A stretch of DNA of 64,000 nucleotides, from positions 60,068,738 through 60,132,737 of the forward strand of contig NC_069135.1 in assembly GCF_026914265.1 (NCBI RefSeq), read 5' to 3'. This stretch comes from Mya arenaria. Its lineage: Eukaryota > Mollusca > Bivalvia > Myida > Myidae. Under the pieces are notes generated by a model. The model was not told the origin of the DNA, did not search any database, and was given only the letters and a program-made list of their open reading frames with translations. The translations under genes were made by a program, and so were the position numbers. Of the stretch, positions 36,952 through 48,673 are shown one piece after another (the stretch's first letter is position 1; every line of letters starts with the position of its first letter).

Positions 36952-39900
36952 ACTGAGAAACTCGTTTCTTTTCATTATATGTCATCGTGCACTTATTTGA
37001 CCAATCGCCATTATCGCCCGCTGAGGTTTACTTACCGACCAGAATAGTTGTAATACAAATGGACATACAAAATTGAATTTCTTTTAAATTTACAACTTTT
37101 TTATAGAAAATAAATAATAGCATATCTAATGTATCATGCACATGATAGTCTGATCATTCAGCTTTTGTTATGTCAACTGTCTTAAATAATTTCAATTCTA
37201 AACTTCTATATAAACCTCACTCAGAGCTTTGATAGATGGAATCACGCGATCGGCTCTCACAAGGATTTGTATCTCCTCCATAAACCTCCTATGTCTATAC
37301 ATTCTAGAAAACTGATGAATCAAACTTTCATTGACATAAATGGTAGGTGTAACACTGCAAACGTCTCCCGGATAGCAGCTCATTGGAAGAGTTTCATTCA
37401 TATTATCGAATGTGAAAATTATTCCATAAAATTACGAACACGGAAGTACATCTTTTATTGTAATATTATATATTTTATTTGACTTTCAATTGTAAAACTC
37501 TTAAGTGCCAAAATGAATAAATAAGTAGTTGCACGATAAACTGTGGTTGAGTGTTACTCAAGGAATAAATAAACCCGTAAATTGCTACTTGTAATAATAT
37601 ATTTTCGAATATATATGCAAAAAGCTACAGAAACATGCTCAGTAGCAAAAGGTTTAGTGACAATGGGCAAACGCCAAAGACATAAAACACAAATTCACAA
37701 ACAAGAAACATAGAACAGCACAAAACTCTACAAACAGCACAGTGCATAAATATAAGTTACATTCAAAGTTTTTGTTCAATATAACCATATGGGTGAAATA
37801 GCTGGCATTCTAGCAGGTTTGTTATTGTATGACATAAGGTCCATAATGGCCCTAAATATCTTACCTGAAATAAACGTTTAAACCTTTGTTACCCCTATGA
37901 CAATGTCACACGCCAAATATCCCATATCTTGGTATCTCGGTTTCAGACAAGATTAGATTTTTCTCCTTTTTATATCTTTGTAACAAAATTGACCCTTGGG
38001 GTATTTGAACTCAGGGGCATAATTTGAAAAAAGATACAATGCTTAACACCAAATATCTAAGTTTGATGTTTGTTTTTAAAACTGTGCACATGATCCAAAT
38101 TGCATGCCTGTAGCTTTGAAAATGAAAAATAGGTATAATTTGAAAAGAAAACTTTGTAGAAGGCCATCATTAGATAATAATATAACAAATTGTATCCGTC
38201 TGGACCTTGTGGTTTAATACAAGATGAGGGTTTTAAAAGTCTGTTCTGACAAAAGTCTATACTAATCATATGATCCCAGGGGAAGTGTTTGAATTACCTT
38301 GCTCGTGAACTATAATATAATGCTGCAAACAAATTATAAAGGGTCTGGGCCTTGCGGTTTAATACAAGAATATAATCAAATATTTCCATATATAAGTCTA
38401 CAAAATTTTGTGTGAACCCCAGGGTATGGACAGTTTTGACCTCACTTTAATATACTACCAAGCGTTTTCAGACAAGAAGGTTTTCAAAGGTGACAAAGAT
38501 GGGTGTGCACTACAACGCACATTTTCTAAGAACACATATATGTTAATCAATCGCCCATCAACATGCGGCAACGCCACAACGCTTGACAATGTGACAGGCT
38601 TCTTTGATGTACAAACCTGAATTATGACATGTTTCTTTTATGTTTAATAAATACATACGTGCTGTACAGCAATTTAAATATGATACAGACATGAATAATT
38701 GTTGGTTCCTAAAACACAAAATACGAGTCGCACGATCGATGATGAATCCGGAAGTATTATATCAAACAATATTATTCAAAATTGAAAGCGTTGAAGTCGA
38801 TGGTAAATATTGAATCATGAAACTATTCAGTTAAGTTTTTTATGTGTAGTAGAAAATATTACGTGTTCCGACAATATTAAAGTATCCATAATATACTTGA
38901 ATTCATTTATATTTAATATCCGATGAAAATGTTAGATAATTTGAAATTATTCATCTTAACGTATCAAAGACAAAAGTCACATCTTCGACACGAATTGTTA
39001 CCAACATATTCAAATGCTAATTGCTAAACTGTAATTCAAAATATCAACGTATCAAAAACAAAGACACGAATGTGTATATAAATGCTTCAAGCACGAACAT
39101 GTTAGATGGGCTCTTATCGCTTACGTCACACAGATAGACGTCTAATTTGCAACTTAACTATTAATTATGAATAGATTGAAGAAACATACTTCCTGACTCT
39201 GGGAGACACAGTGTGTAAGAATGCTGCAAGCACGAACATGTAAGATGGTTTTTCGTCGTTGACATCACACAGATTGACGTATTCCTTGCAAAAGAACTGT
39301 TGTTTATGGGTTAAAAGAAACAAAATTCTTCCTGACAATTCTTGGTGCAAAAGTCGCCAATCCAGAATAAAATGTGGTGCGCAAGATTTTTTGAGACGCG
39401 CTGATATATAATGCTGACACATCAATGCTTGAAAAGATCAGCATTATGACTGTGCAACAGTGTTTTTTTATTGGTCCAGCGATGCTTATGTGTAGATAAA
39501 ATACCTATTTGACTTGGACAGTATTGTAATTGTCATTTTTAATTATATTAATCATTTGCACATACTTACGAATAGTGCCGTTTTCTTGAAAATAAAGTTG
39601 AGATGAATAGAGTTGCCAAGACTTATTTTTTACTCTTTGTGACTCGTATTGCATAGATCCGAATTTCCTGGTCCCAATTCCTTTTGTTTAGCTTGCTCCG
39701 TTTTAAAGGGGTCTCACAAACTTTTCTTTTAAGATAGAATAGTTGATATATGCGATGAATGTTATATCCACACCATTATTTAAAAAGAAACATTACAAGG
39801 AACATGTTCAAATCAATTTGTCTTTTTCCAAATCACATTATTATTCGACTAAACAAACACATTTGTTTCAAATACTTTGAATTCTGACGACGTTGGAGAC

Positions 39901-40164
39901 TTCTTTATTATGGGTGTACAAAATTATAACTACAAAGCTATCGTTTGTAATTAACACATGATCTAACCACATCGATATGAAACAATACCTAACCAATCAA
40001 TTTCATTTTAATTGATAAATAATTATCTGTTAATTAAAATGGTTCCAAGCATAGACATTAATAAAAAAAAATAACACGCATTAAATAAAACCTTAAAACA
40101 GTAATCAACTGTGGGTAAACTGTCAATTAAATTACAAGCGGCGAGCGACTGTCATACACGATAA
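36952..40164. other. A3 downstream spacer
   Basis: Collinear with 30804-33500, including the periodic element at 37820-38490 and a dispersed repeat at 37615-37760. 39060-39440 resembles 10540-10740. No gene. Confidence 0.5.
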
Positions 40165-40875
40165 AAATTAATCATACTAATCATTCATTTTGGCACTTTG
40201 CTTTAAAATGGCGGGCTCTCACAGGTTTATCATACTGACCATTCATATTGACACGTTGCTTTTAAAAGGGCGGGCTTGTACAGGTTTTCATACTGATAAT
40301 TCATATTGTCACGTTGCTTTTAAAAGAGCGGGCTCGTACAGGTTTTCATACTGATAATTCATATTGTCACGTTGCTTTTAAAAGGGCGGGCTTGTACAGG
40401 TTTATCATACTGACAATTCACATTGTTACGTTGCTTTTAAAAGGGCGGGCTTGTACAGGTTTTTCATACTGCCCATTCATATTGTCACGTTGCTTTTAAA
40501 AGGGCGGGCTTGTACAGGTTTTTCATACTGGCCATTCATATTGTCACGTTGCTTTTAAAAGGGTGGGCTTGTACAGGTTTATCATACTGATTATTCATAT
40601 TGTTACGTTGCTTTTAAAAGGGCGGGTTTGTACAGGTTTATCATACTGACCATTCATATTGTCACGTTGCATTTAAAGGGCGGGCTTGTACAGGTTTATC
40701 ATACTGACCATTCATATCGTCATGTTCCTTTTAAAGGGTGGTCTTGTACAGGTTTATCATACTGCCCATTCATATTGTGACGTTGATTTAAATGGGCGGG
40801 CTCGTACAGGTTTATCATACTGACCATTCATATTGTAACGTTGCCTTAAAAAGGGCGGGCTTGTACAGGTAATTT
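40165..40875. repeat. 59-bp minisatellite, array 4
   Basis: Twelve units of high mutual identity, the most homogeneous of the four arrays. Confidence 0.9.
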
Positions 40876-42165
40876 GTCATACTAAATTCATTTAAGGATT
40901 TTTGATGATCAAGGTCCGTTTGAGCTAAAGTTCAAGTCTCTGAAAAGCTTAATTTAAATTTTGATGAAAATATGTTTATATATTAAGATAAGAAGGTAAA
41001 ACATTATAAATGTGTTACAAATAATCCGCTGTACACTATGGCACTCATTTGTTTTTAAATTCGTTGTATTATGGATATTTTGAAACATTTAAAACAAGGT
41101 GGGTAGGTCGTGTGATATGTTTTAATGTGTCGGATATCTCATAGTTTAAGCAAACATAATTTAATGCTTTACTTGGAATGGGCTTGCCTTTAAAATAATA
41201 TAAGAAATGCGAATTTGATTCGATTTCATTGTATTGGTACTTTCAAATAGAAAACACTGACGAAATTTTCACAATTATGATAGTATTTTTTGTTGTTCTG
41301 CTTAATGGCAGTATTCTCTTTACATAGCTACCCATCCACTGATATTTGATATACATGTACCAAGTAAAAAGTACCGCTAGGCAACCATAACGTTTGAAGC
41401 AGAAATAAATACAGTTCGAAATCTCTTTGATCGCTTGTCAAATCATGTTAGCTCTGTCAAATAAGTGCGAAAAGTTACTCCTTTTACCAAGCGGTAGGCA
41501 CAAAGGCTGACATAGATAAAAACATGAAAAAAAAAAAAATTAAATTGTGCGTTGTATTTGTCGGGTTCATTGTATTCAAAGTGTTTCTTTGTACCGGCCA
41601 AAACTTAGTCGGCCTGTGGGTACCCGACCGTGCTCTAGTGAATGAATACTTACGTACTGTACAACACACAAACAATAAGGATTCCCTGAAGGATATTTTT
41701 GTACTATTTAAATTCATATTAGTTCAAACGTGAGAACGCGGATTTACCTCGTGGCCAAGTTAATATTTTAATATCGGAAAAAAAAAACATTATCGAGTCA
41801 AAATTTGCAACCATCGTCGGTCATTTGAACAGAAATAATCGAAAATTGGTTTTCAAATGCACTTTATTATTATGTGTATTTCAACAATTTTCATGTCATT
41901 AATGAGTCAACGATGGTACGACATAATAATAAATAAATTAAACAAAACATTTTGTACATTAGTAACATTTGGCTATAGTGTTGTGATTCAAAACCTTTAC
42001 ACTCGACGAGTATTAAATGATTTTTAAGTAAAATAATAAAAGTTCGATGATAATCGATTATGGATTAACATAATCGATTATCGCTGGTGTTTGATTCCAA
42101 TTGTCGACGAGTTTTGATTATATTCGAGTATCGCGGCATTTCTAAGTATATGTTCGTTTTTAATT
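40876..42165. other. Spacer with one 69-codon open frame
   Basis: 41524-41733 encodes a Lys-rich start, a hydrophobic stretch and then GQNLVGLWVPDRALVNEYL. It would look like a signal-anchor peptide, but the homologous copy at 12854 is interrupted, so it is not called as a gene. Confidence 0.45.
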
Positions 42166-42502
42166 AGGCCTAAAAAGATATGTCTGTTTCGGGTAACCCG
42201 ACCCTACCTATAAAAATGCGCCGACCCTAACATTTCTTTTTTCCGTTTCTGAGCAAAACAAATATTTGTTACCGAATAGAGAGTTACAAAGGGCGGATAA
42301 ATGCAGATTTTAATCAGAATTATTGTTTATATGATAAAACAAAGTCAGGCAATGACAGTAATGTAGGAAAGACTGCCACGTGCAAGAAAACACTCTGAAC
42401 TTACGACAGATTTTGAAAAAATAAATATAAAAAAATCCCTACCTACCCTACCTAGAAATTTTGGGAAGGTTACCCTAAACAAACATAAAAAATTTTGGCC
42501 TT
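42166..42502. mobile_element. MITE-like insertion with AGGCC termini
   Basis: The collinear copy at 13482-13492 reads TTTTTAATTAAGAGGAC without interruption. Here TTTTTAATTAGGCCTAAAAA opens and AAAAATTTTGGCCTTAAGAG closes a 337-bp insert with short inverted ends. No coding capacity. Confidence 0.75.
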
Positions 42503-42929
42503 AAGAGGACAAACATACATATCTGAATTCTGTTACTTCAGTATGACAATCATGAAATAAAATGACAACATCAGTGGCTCATTTGACAACCTAACAACAG
42601 AGCGAGACTTGTAATCTTTATTCGAGGAATATTAATAACATTCCACATTAATTAAACTGCCGAATAATTCTATTAAAACAGGCATAAACTGCATAACATC
42701 GTGACATTAATTCACTTAAAACTGAAAGAATGTGAAATTCTTTTATTGAATTGTTAGACAAAAAACGCCGCCTTTCCACACATTCTGATGTGAACTATTC
42801 ATAAATATTTCTACAGAACTAAATATGTACCAATAAGTTATTACATCCCTCATTTAGGGAATGTCTTGCTTGACTTTTTACTGCCCGTGGTGTTTAAGCA
42901 AAGCGTGTTAACACTATGTGCGAGGTGTT

Positions 42930-43385
42930 TCAAGATGGATAGTACGATGTAAACTTTGTGAGTTAGAAGGCATAAGCCCCCGCAGTAAACTTTGTGAGTT
43001 AGAAGGCATAAGCCCCACAGTAAACTTTGTGAGTTAGAAGGCATAAGCCCCGCAGTAAACTTTGTGAGTAAGAAGGCATAAGCCCCGCAGTAAACTTTGT
43101 GAGTTAGAAGGCATAAGCCCCGCAGTAAACTTCGTGTGACGGGTGTTTTGAGGCGGGAACCCCTGTGCAAATGCTGTATGTTGATTGCGTAAAGGACACC
43201 GTGTGTAAACTCTGTGTATTGAGTGTTTAATAGTTGAAACCCCAGTGTTAACTGTGTGTCGGCTGTTTCAAGGTGGAAACCTCTTTGTAACCTATGTGTG
43301 TAACTGTTTCATGGTGAAATCCAACAGCAAACTATGTGTGTTGTGTGCTTTAAGGTTGAAACTCCAATATAAACTTTTATTCCGT
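42930..43385. repeat. 35-bp/42-bp minisatellite, array 3
   Basis: Five 35-bp units (GTGAGTTAGAAGGCATAAGC plus CCCGCAGTAAACTTT) then 42-bp type units. The open frame on the minus strand (42850-43170) is a repeat artefact. Confidence 0.85.
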
Positions 43386-43798
43386 TGTCTTGTGGTTGTA
43401 TTTTGTTAAACCGACCTTTTTTGTTTTTGTGCATCTAAGCCAACCCACAACAAAGGTTTACTTACTAGCCTTGCACATCTATTGTTTCATTGTAATATTA
43501 TGTTGCAATAGTATGTGGTTTACCAATGGATGTCTCGCAAGGTGTCACATGATGGTACAAATTACAAAATGATATGCTCACGATTGATTTTCATAATACC
43601 AATGACATTATATTGAAAAAACTCATGTTTAGCAAATGGTTGTTTCCGCACAGCGATAAACATTGTTCAGACGGAGATTTGTTTTATTGCGCATAACCTT
43701 CATTTTTAGGAATCCCCTGCTTTAAATATTTCACATATGACAATTACTAACTCAGACAAGGATACAATTTGCGTCTATACATTTGTTAATAGGATATT

Positions 43799-44149
43799 TT
43801 AAGCTGTACTCCCACAGACTGAACACTATGACAACTTTTTTTTCTTTTTTTTTCTTTTGGAACGAGTAAATGTTTTCGTAAATATCAGAAAACCAGTGAT
43901 AAAAGACTGATGACCTAAGATCAGATCGCTGATTTTCATATTTCTGCTCCATAATTGAGGTTTTGTGCATTTTTCTTAAACAGTTAGTAACGGTTTAAGC
44001 TATAAAACATTAAATTTGGAATGAAAATATGCGATCTGAATTTTTGTCAACATTCTTTCATCACTGGTTTGCAGATATTTACACAAAATTTGCAAGACAA
44101 AAAATAAAAATGTTGGTTATACGATAAATCTTTGAGAGTGCAGCTTTAA
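43799..44149. mobile_element. Foldback MITE copy 2
   Basis: It starts TTAAGCTGTACTCCCACAGA and ends GAGAGTGCAGCTTTAA. It is orthologous in position to copy 1 at 14.4 kb, so it was present before the A-B block duplicated. Confidence 0.8.
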
Positions 44150-45886
44150 ATAAAATATAAAGAGAAAGTTCATCAAGCCAAAACATGGAAAGTTGTTACA
44201 ATATATGTATAGTTTGTTTTTCTTATTCTTTACATAGCAAACATTTTCCTACTGTTGAAGGATGCAGTATCAACTTTTTATCTAACGCGATGAAAGTATG
44301 ATAAATCTTTGTAACACTTTATGTTCTGTTTTACAAATTGTCATCACAATTGCATTGGCCTTAAGCTTGATGTTCAAACATGTGTGGTCAGATATTTCCT
44401 AGACAAACCCTAAACATTTAGTCACATGAGCTCAATTCCGTAGCCGCCTTAGCCACTGAACTTTGGAAGGGCAGGGAGTCTTTATTGGTTGTTTAAAATA
44501 TCAAACCATGATTAAAATAGCTCAGTCCCCAACGAGCAGTCAATTGTTTGTCGTGTTGAAACCGCGAGATGATGTAAGACATTTTATACGAAATGACACT
44601 TCTATGACTGGCAATGTGTTTACCATGGTGATTAACATGTGGTTTAAACAAATGCAAAAAAGCCAAATTAAGTGTTTTATTAAAACCATTTGCGCATTTT
44701 ATTAATATTTATTACATTCACTGTTACGATAATTAACCACACTGCATCACCTCACACTGCTGTCAAAATCATAATCTTCGTAATTTCCTAAAATAGAAAT
44801 GATGTAACGGTTATTTTATAATTATGCCTCGATTCGTGTGGGTTTTATTGCTAATGTTCCACGATGATGTCTACTCTAGCTTTTCAGAGGTTATGCTTAT
44901 AGGATGGGAGATTCCACTACGCTTCAATTTTCGTTTTTTTTTCACGTGATACGCACATTTCTGGAAGGCCGTTCAAAAAAGCTATAATGCTTATTAAACT
45001 TGGTTATTCAGTGTTTATGTATTTAAGCTTATATTAATTAAATATCAGATACAAATGTTAAACAAATTGTTAAATCCAATTCAGTTCGACTGTAGTATAA
45101 TGTTAGCGAGTGAGACAAGTCAACCAATCAACATTTATCTATGACAACAGAGAAGTTGAAAATCAAAGGTGTACGTGTACATGGACGCGTAGCTACACGT
45201 TCATGTACGAGTAACAGTTGAGTTTCACTTTGATATTGTATCTACAGGTTCACTGATACAATATTAAAGTGAAACTCAACCATATGACCTTTCGAAAACT
45301 TCTTCTTCATATTTTTCAAGCAAGAATTTGCCCTCTCACTGTGTGTTATAGATATGCACTCACAAAGTCCATTCCATGATTTGTCTTCAGTAGTAACCTG
45401 CTGACTAAACAAATCTCAGTCAAATATTGCACAAGTTTGATTGAAATAATGTACTAACATGAAATCGTATTTTGAAAACAGCCGAAATTATTTCCTATCG
45501 TTTATTTGTTCGTCTTGAAAATTTCAAACTCATCTTTTTATCAAAAATATACAATTTACGACAAAGAGTATGCTGGGGAGTGCTAATCTACATTCCAACC
45601 GCCTTCTTATATGTAAACACCTTCAACTGTACAAAACAACGATGTCGCTAAAATATCAAACACGCAATAATTAATTCGATTATTATCTAAACATAACTTT
45701 CATGTTTCGTGCCTCTCAATGAGTATGTCAACATGTTACAAATGACTTGAAACAAATGAATCATACAATTTTTACAATTACGTCTTAATCATTATCAGAT
45801 GATTAACATTACTTAAACGCTAAGTTAATTAAAAGGGTCACAAAAACAATCCTGTCGATTACAATTTCCTACTGAAGTTATGCGCC
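44150..45886. other. B2 upstream spacer
   Basis: Collinear with 14757-16799 but lacking about 350 bp (the 15640-16000 equivalent), and carrying the extra hairpin arm at 45255-45280. No gene. Confidence 0.5.
45217..45280. repeat. 26-bp inverted repeat with 12-bp loop
   Basis: Arm 45217-45242 (GTTGAGTTTCACTTTGATAT...) and arm 45255-45280 (...TATTAAAGTGAAACTCAAC) pair with one mismatch. The second arm is missing at the matching B1 site near 16195. Confidence 0.85.
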
Positions 45887-45963
45887 TACGTCATTAATTT
45901 GAGAGCGCGTGTTTACCGCGACAGGAAGCCCCGCCTAAGGGTGGTCGCAAATTTCTATATATA
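45887..45963 (+). promoter_or_regulatory. B2 core promoter: half-CRE, GC box, TATA
   Basis: TACGTCA at 45887-45893, GACAGGAAGCCCCGCCTA at 45920-45937, TATATATA at 45956-45963, then CTCGCATCTTCAAC. Nearly identical to the B1 promoter. Confidence 0.7.
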
Positions 45964-46178
45964 CTCGCATCTTCAACATTTAAATCATTCTAATCTGAGC
46001 ATTGACAAGGATTTTATATACAATAATCTGACTCCATCGAGGACAATACTAACAAATATCGTCTTAGACAACATTGATAAATACAAACGAATTTAAATCT
46101 TTAGTTTATTTTATACACGACTTTCAACTAAAGATTTCTTTCTATAAAAAAAGAAAACGATAACTTAATAGCGAAACA

Positions 46179-47959
46179 ATGATTGGATACACAACAGCGT
46201 TGTTTGCTTTGGTCGCCGGAACTTTGGTCATTGCTGGCCACGACGAACTCGTGCAATGCACACCGGGTGTATATCAGATCATCGGAAAGGCCGACTGTAC
46301 GGGCTTCTTCATGTGCGTGTTTGGGAAAAAAGTCGAGATGCCGCCTTGTCCTGCTAGCTCGGTGTTTAGCTCCAGCGCTAACGTTTGTGTTCCCAAAGGT
46401 TCAATGTATGATGACTGCAAGAAAACAACAGAAGGAGGCGGAGGTCACATGCCAGTGCTGCCCGACCTAGGTAAGTTCTAGCGTTGGTTAATTTATTTTC
46501 TGATATTTCAATGATTTTCCTTGGTATTTGTTTTCTGAGAAAAGACATACACATGTGTCCACAAGCAATACATGTATACCAGTAGGGTTAATTTATTTAA
46601 AGTTAATAAATCCTTATTAACATACACATATCAAACCATTAGTTATTATGAAAAAAATGTATTTTTTGTGGAAAACAGTTGAAACTATTAATTAATTCAA
46701 TCAATGCATGAATAAAAACTCCATTCTAATTAATATTCATTTCTCTGCGGTTACAGAGCTGTGTTGAAAACTATTATTGAAAGCTAATTCAATTTAGATT
46801 ATATCAAAATAAAAATGAGTCAATTTGCTTAATAATTATATTTACCTTCCAGGATCTCTTAGTCCAAAGGAACGATGCAAAATGTTTGGAGGCGTGTTTC
46901 CCCACCCCACGGAATGTCAAGTCTTCTACAACTGCAGTGTTAGTTATACACACGCGTTCTTCGAGCAACACCTTGTTGAATGTCCCTACCCTCAACTTTT
47001 CAACACCGACACCAAACAGTGTGACCATTTTGAGAATGTAAAATGTGGAAGCAGGACAGAGTTCAAGGATGGATGTAAGTTGACTGTCAATTTCGTCTGA
47101 AATATTGAAATTCAATAGTCATAATGCATTAGTCATAACACCAGCAAATTACAAATATTTATGTAACTCTAATCTGTCTGCATATACTAGCTAACTCGCA
47201 GAAGCTTATTAAAGCCAACACTCAGACTGTTGAAAACATAACTTGTATTTTGTTGTTCTTCAGGCCAATACAGATCCAACCAGTGTCCCGTTTCCCACTG
47301 TAGACCCTGCAGTGTCGACCTCCCAAGCTGTGTAGGCAAACCTGACGGAATAAATGTTCACCAAGTCAAACTTTGGAGTCCATTCTACGCCGTATGCTAC
47401 AAAGAACGCACGATCAAAGTGGATCGATGCCAAGCTGACGTAAATGGCCGAGCACAGTTGTTCCATCCGGAAAGGAACGAATGCGTTTCATTGGATATGA
47501 TTCCTCGAGAACATGGGGGATTGATGCCCGAGTGCGGTACGAAAGTAGACGGGTTTTATCAGGATGTGTTTGGGCGATGTGACCAGTACGTGCGTTGTCA
47601 GGGAGGAAAATATATTGGCACGGTGAAATGTGCGGTTGGAGAGGTGTTCGATGGCACAAAGGGCGGCTGCGTTCCGCAAGAGAAAGCATGCGGACCCTGC
47701 GGAAGAAATGACCATTGGTGAGTGTCTTTATATGTTTTGATAAAGATGAACAGTCATGAAAAATAATTGCTAGTCTAAACACGATACAATCTGATTGTTT
47801 TAAGTTATTTAGAAACGAATGTGAAGTGTTTCAAGCCTGAAATATGTCAACAAATACATTTTATAACCGTTTTATTGTTCATGCCTTTAGAATACTTACG
47901 GGTGCAATTGTATGTCGTTAACTTCTAATAATTAAAACAATCTATATATTTTCAGCTGA
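46179..47959 (+). CDS. Class B gene 2 (B2): secreted four-domain chitin-binding (CBM14) protein, 323 aa
   Basis: Exons are 46179-46470, 46853-47074, 47264-47717 and 47956-47959, with introns of 382, 189 and 238 bp in phases 1, 1 and 2. The signal peptide is MIGYTTALFALVAGTLVIAG, then four CBM14-type domains as in the paralogues. Exon 1 is almost identical to that of B1. Domain 2 has the shortest Cys3-Cys4 loop of the family (15 residues, SYTHAFFEQH region), from loss of three codons relative to A3 and B3. Exon 3 starts QYRSNQC and ends CGPCGRNDH, with the Cys completed by exon 4 and stop TGA at 47957-47959. Intron 1 is over 100 bp longer than in B1 through extra sequence near 46545-46680. All domain cysteines are kept and no lesion is seen. 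Confidence 0.92.
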
Positions 47960-48667
47960 GAAAACTACTTTCACACTTATCGAAATAAAAATGATGAAAA
48001 TGGGCGAAGTGTCGAATCTCCAAGATGTAAAAGTCGTGTTAGAGACAGCTTAGTGTTGCTCTGAGTTGATCTCGCTGTGTTGGCTTTACTACCAACATTT
48101 ACCATTTTAAAACCAACCAACTACTTTTGTGTTGTTAATTTGCAATGTTTTGTATGTTTTTAACATTTTTTATCACATTTATGATGTCTTTTGATTAAGG
48201 TTCTATACTTTGTTATTTATTGATGTTTTAAAAGTATGCACTTTGCCAGTACATTGAATTTGCGTGTGTGTCGTTAGCTCTGTGATAAATATTATAAAAA
48301 AATACTGTTAAAAGTAATAAAACATAGCATCACTGTATTGCATATACAGATCTATTATGTTTTTATTACTATCAATGTTGCAAACCCTTAAATATTATGT
48401 TTAGCTAACTTATTTACCATCATTGAGTGTTTATAAACTCATTAGTTATTCAATTGGCATTACATAGCTGAATGATGTTATATAACTTAAGAAAGAGAAA
48501 GAACACAAAAGAACACACGACTTTGAGTTGTTAATCATTGATCCGATGCAGAATGGTACGATTATGTATTAATCTTTATTATGATCATTCATTTGTAAAT
48601 AGATTTTCATTATTTTATTTATGAATTTTGCCTTGTGCAATTCCTTTGAAATCCACACATTTTGTTC

Positions 48668-48673
48668 AATAAA
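48668..48673 (+). terminator. B2 polyadenylation signal
   Basis: AATAAA in the block TTTGAAATCCACACATTTTG...AATAAAATGCAAA; about 710 bp past the stop codon. Confidence 0.6.

Noticed and set aside
42850..43170. Minus-strand frames of repeated CLLTHKVYCGAY type (also 13638-14027 and 1443-1703)
   Set aside because: Translation of the 35/42-bp minisatellites; the frame is not kept between the arrays.
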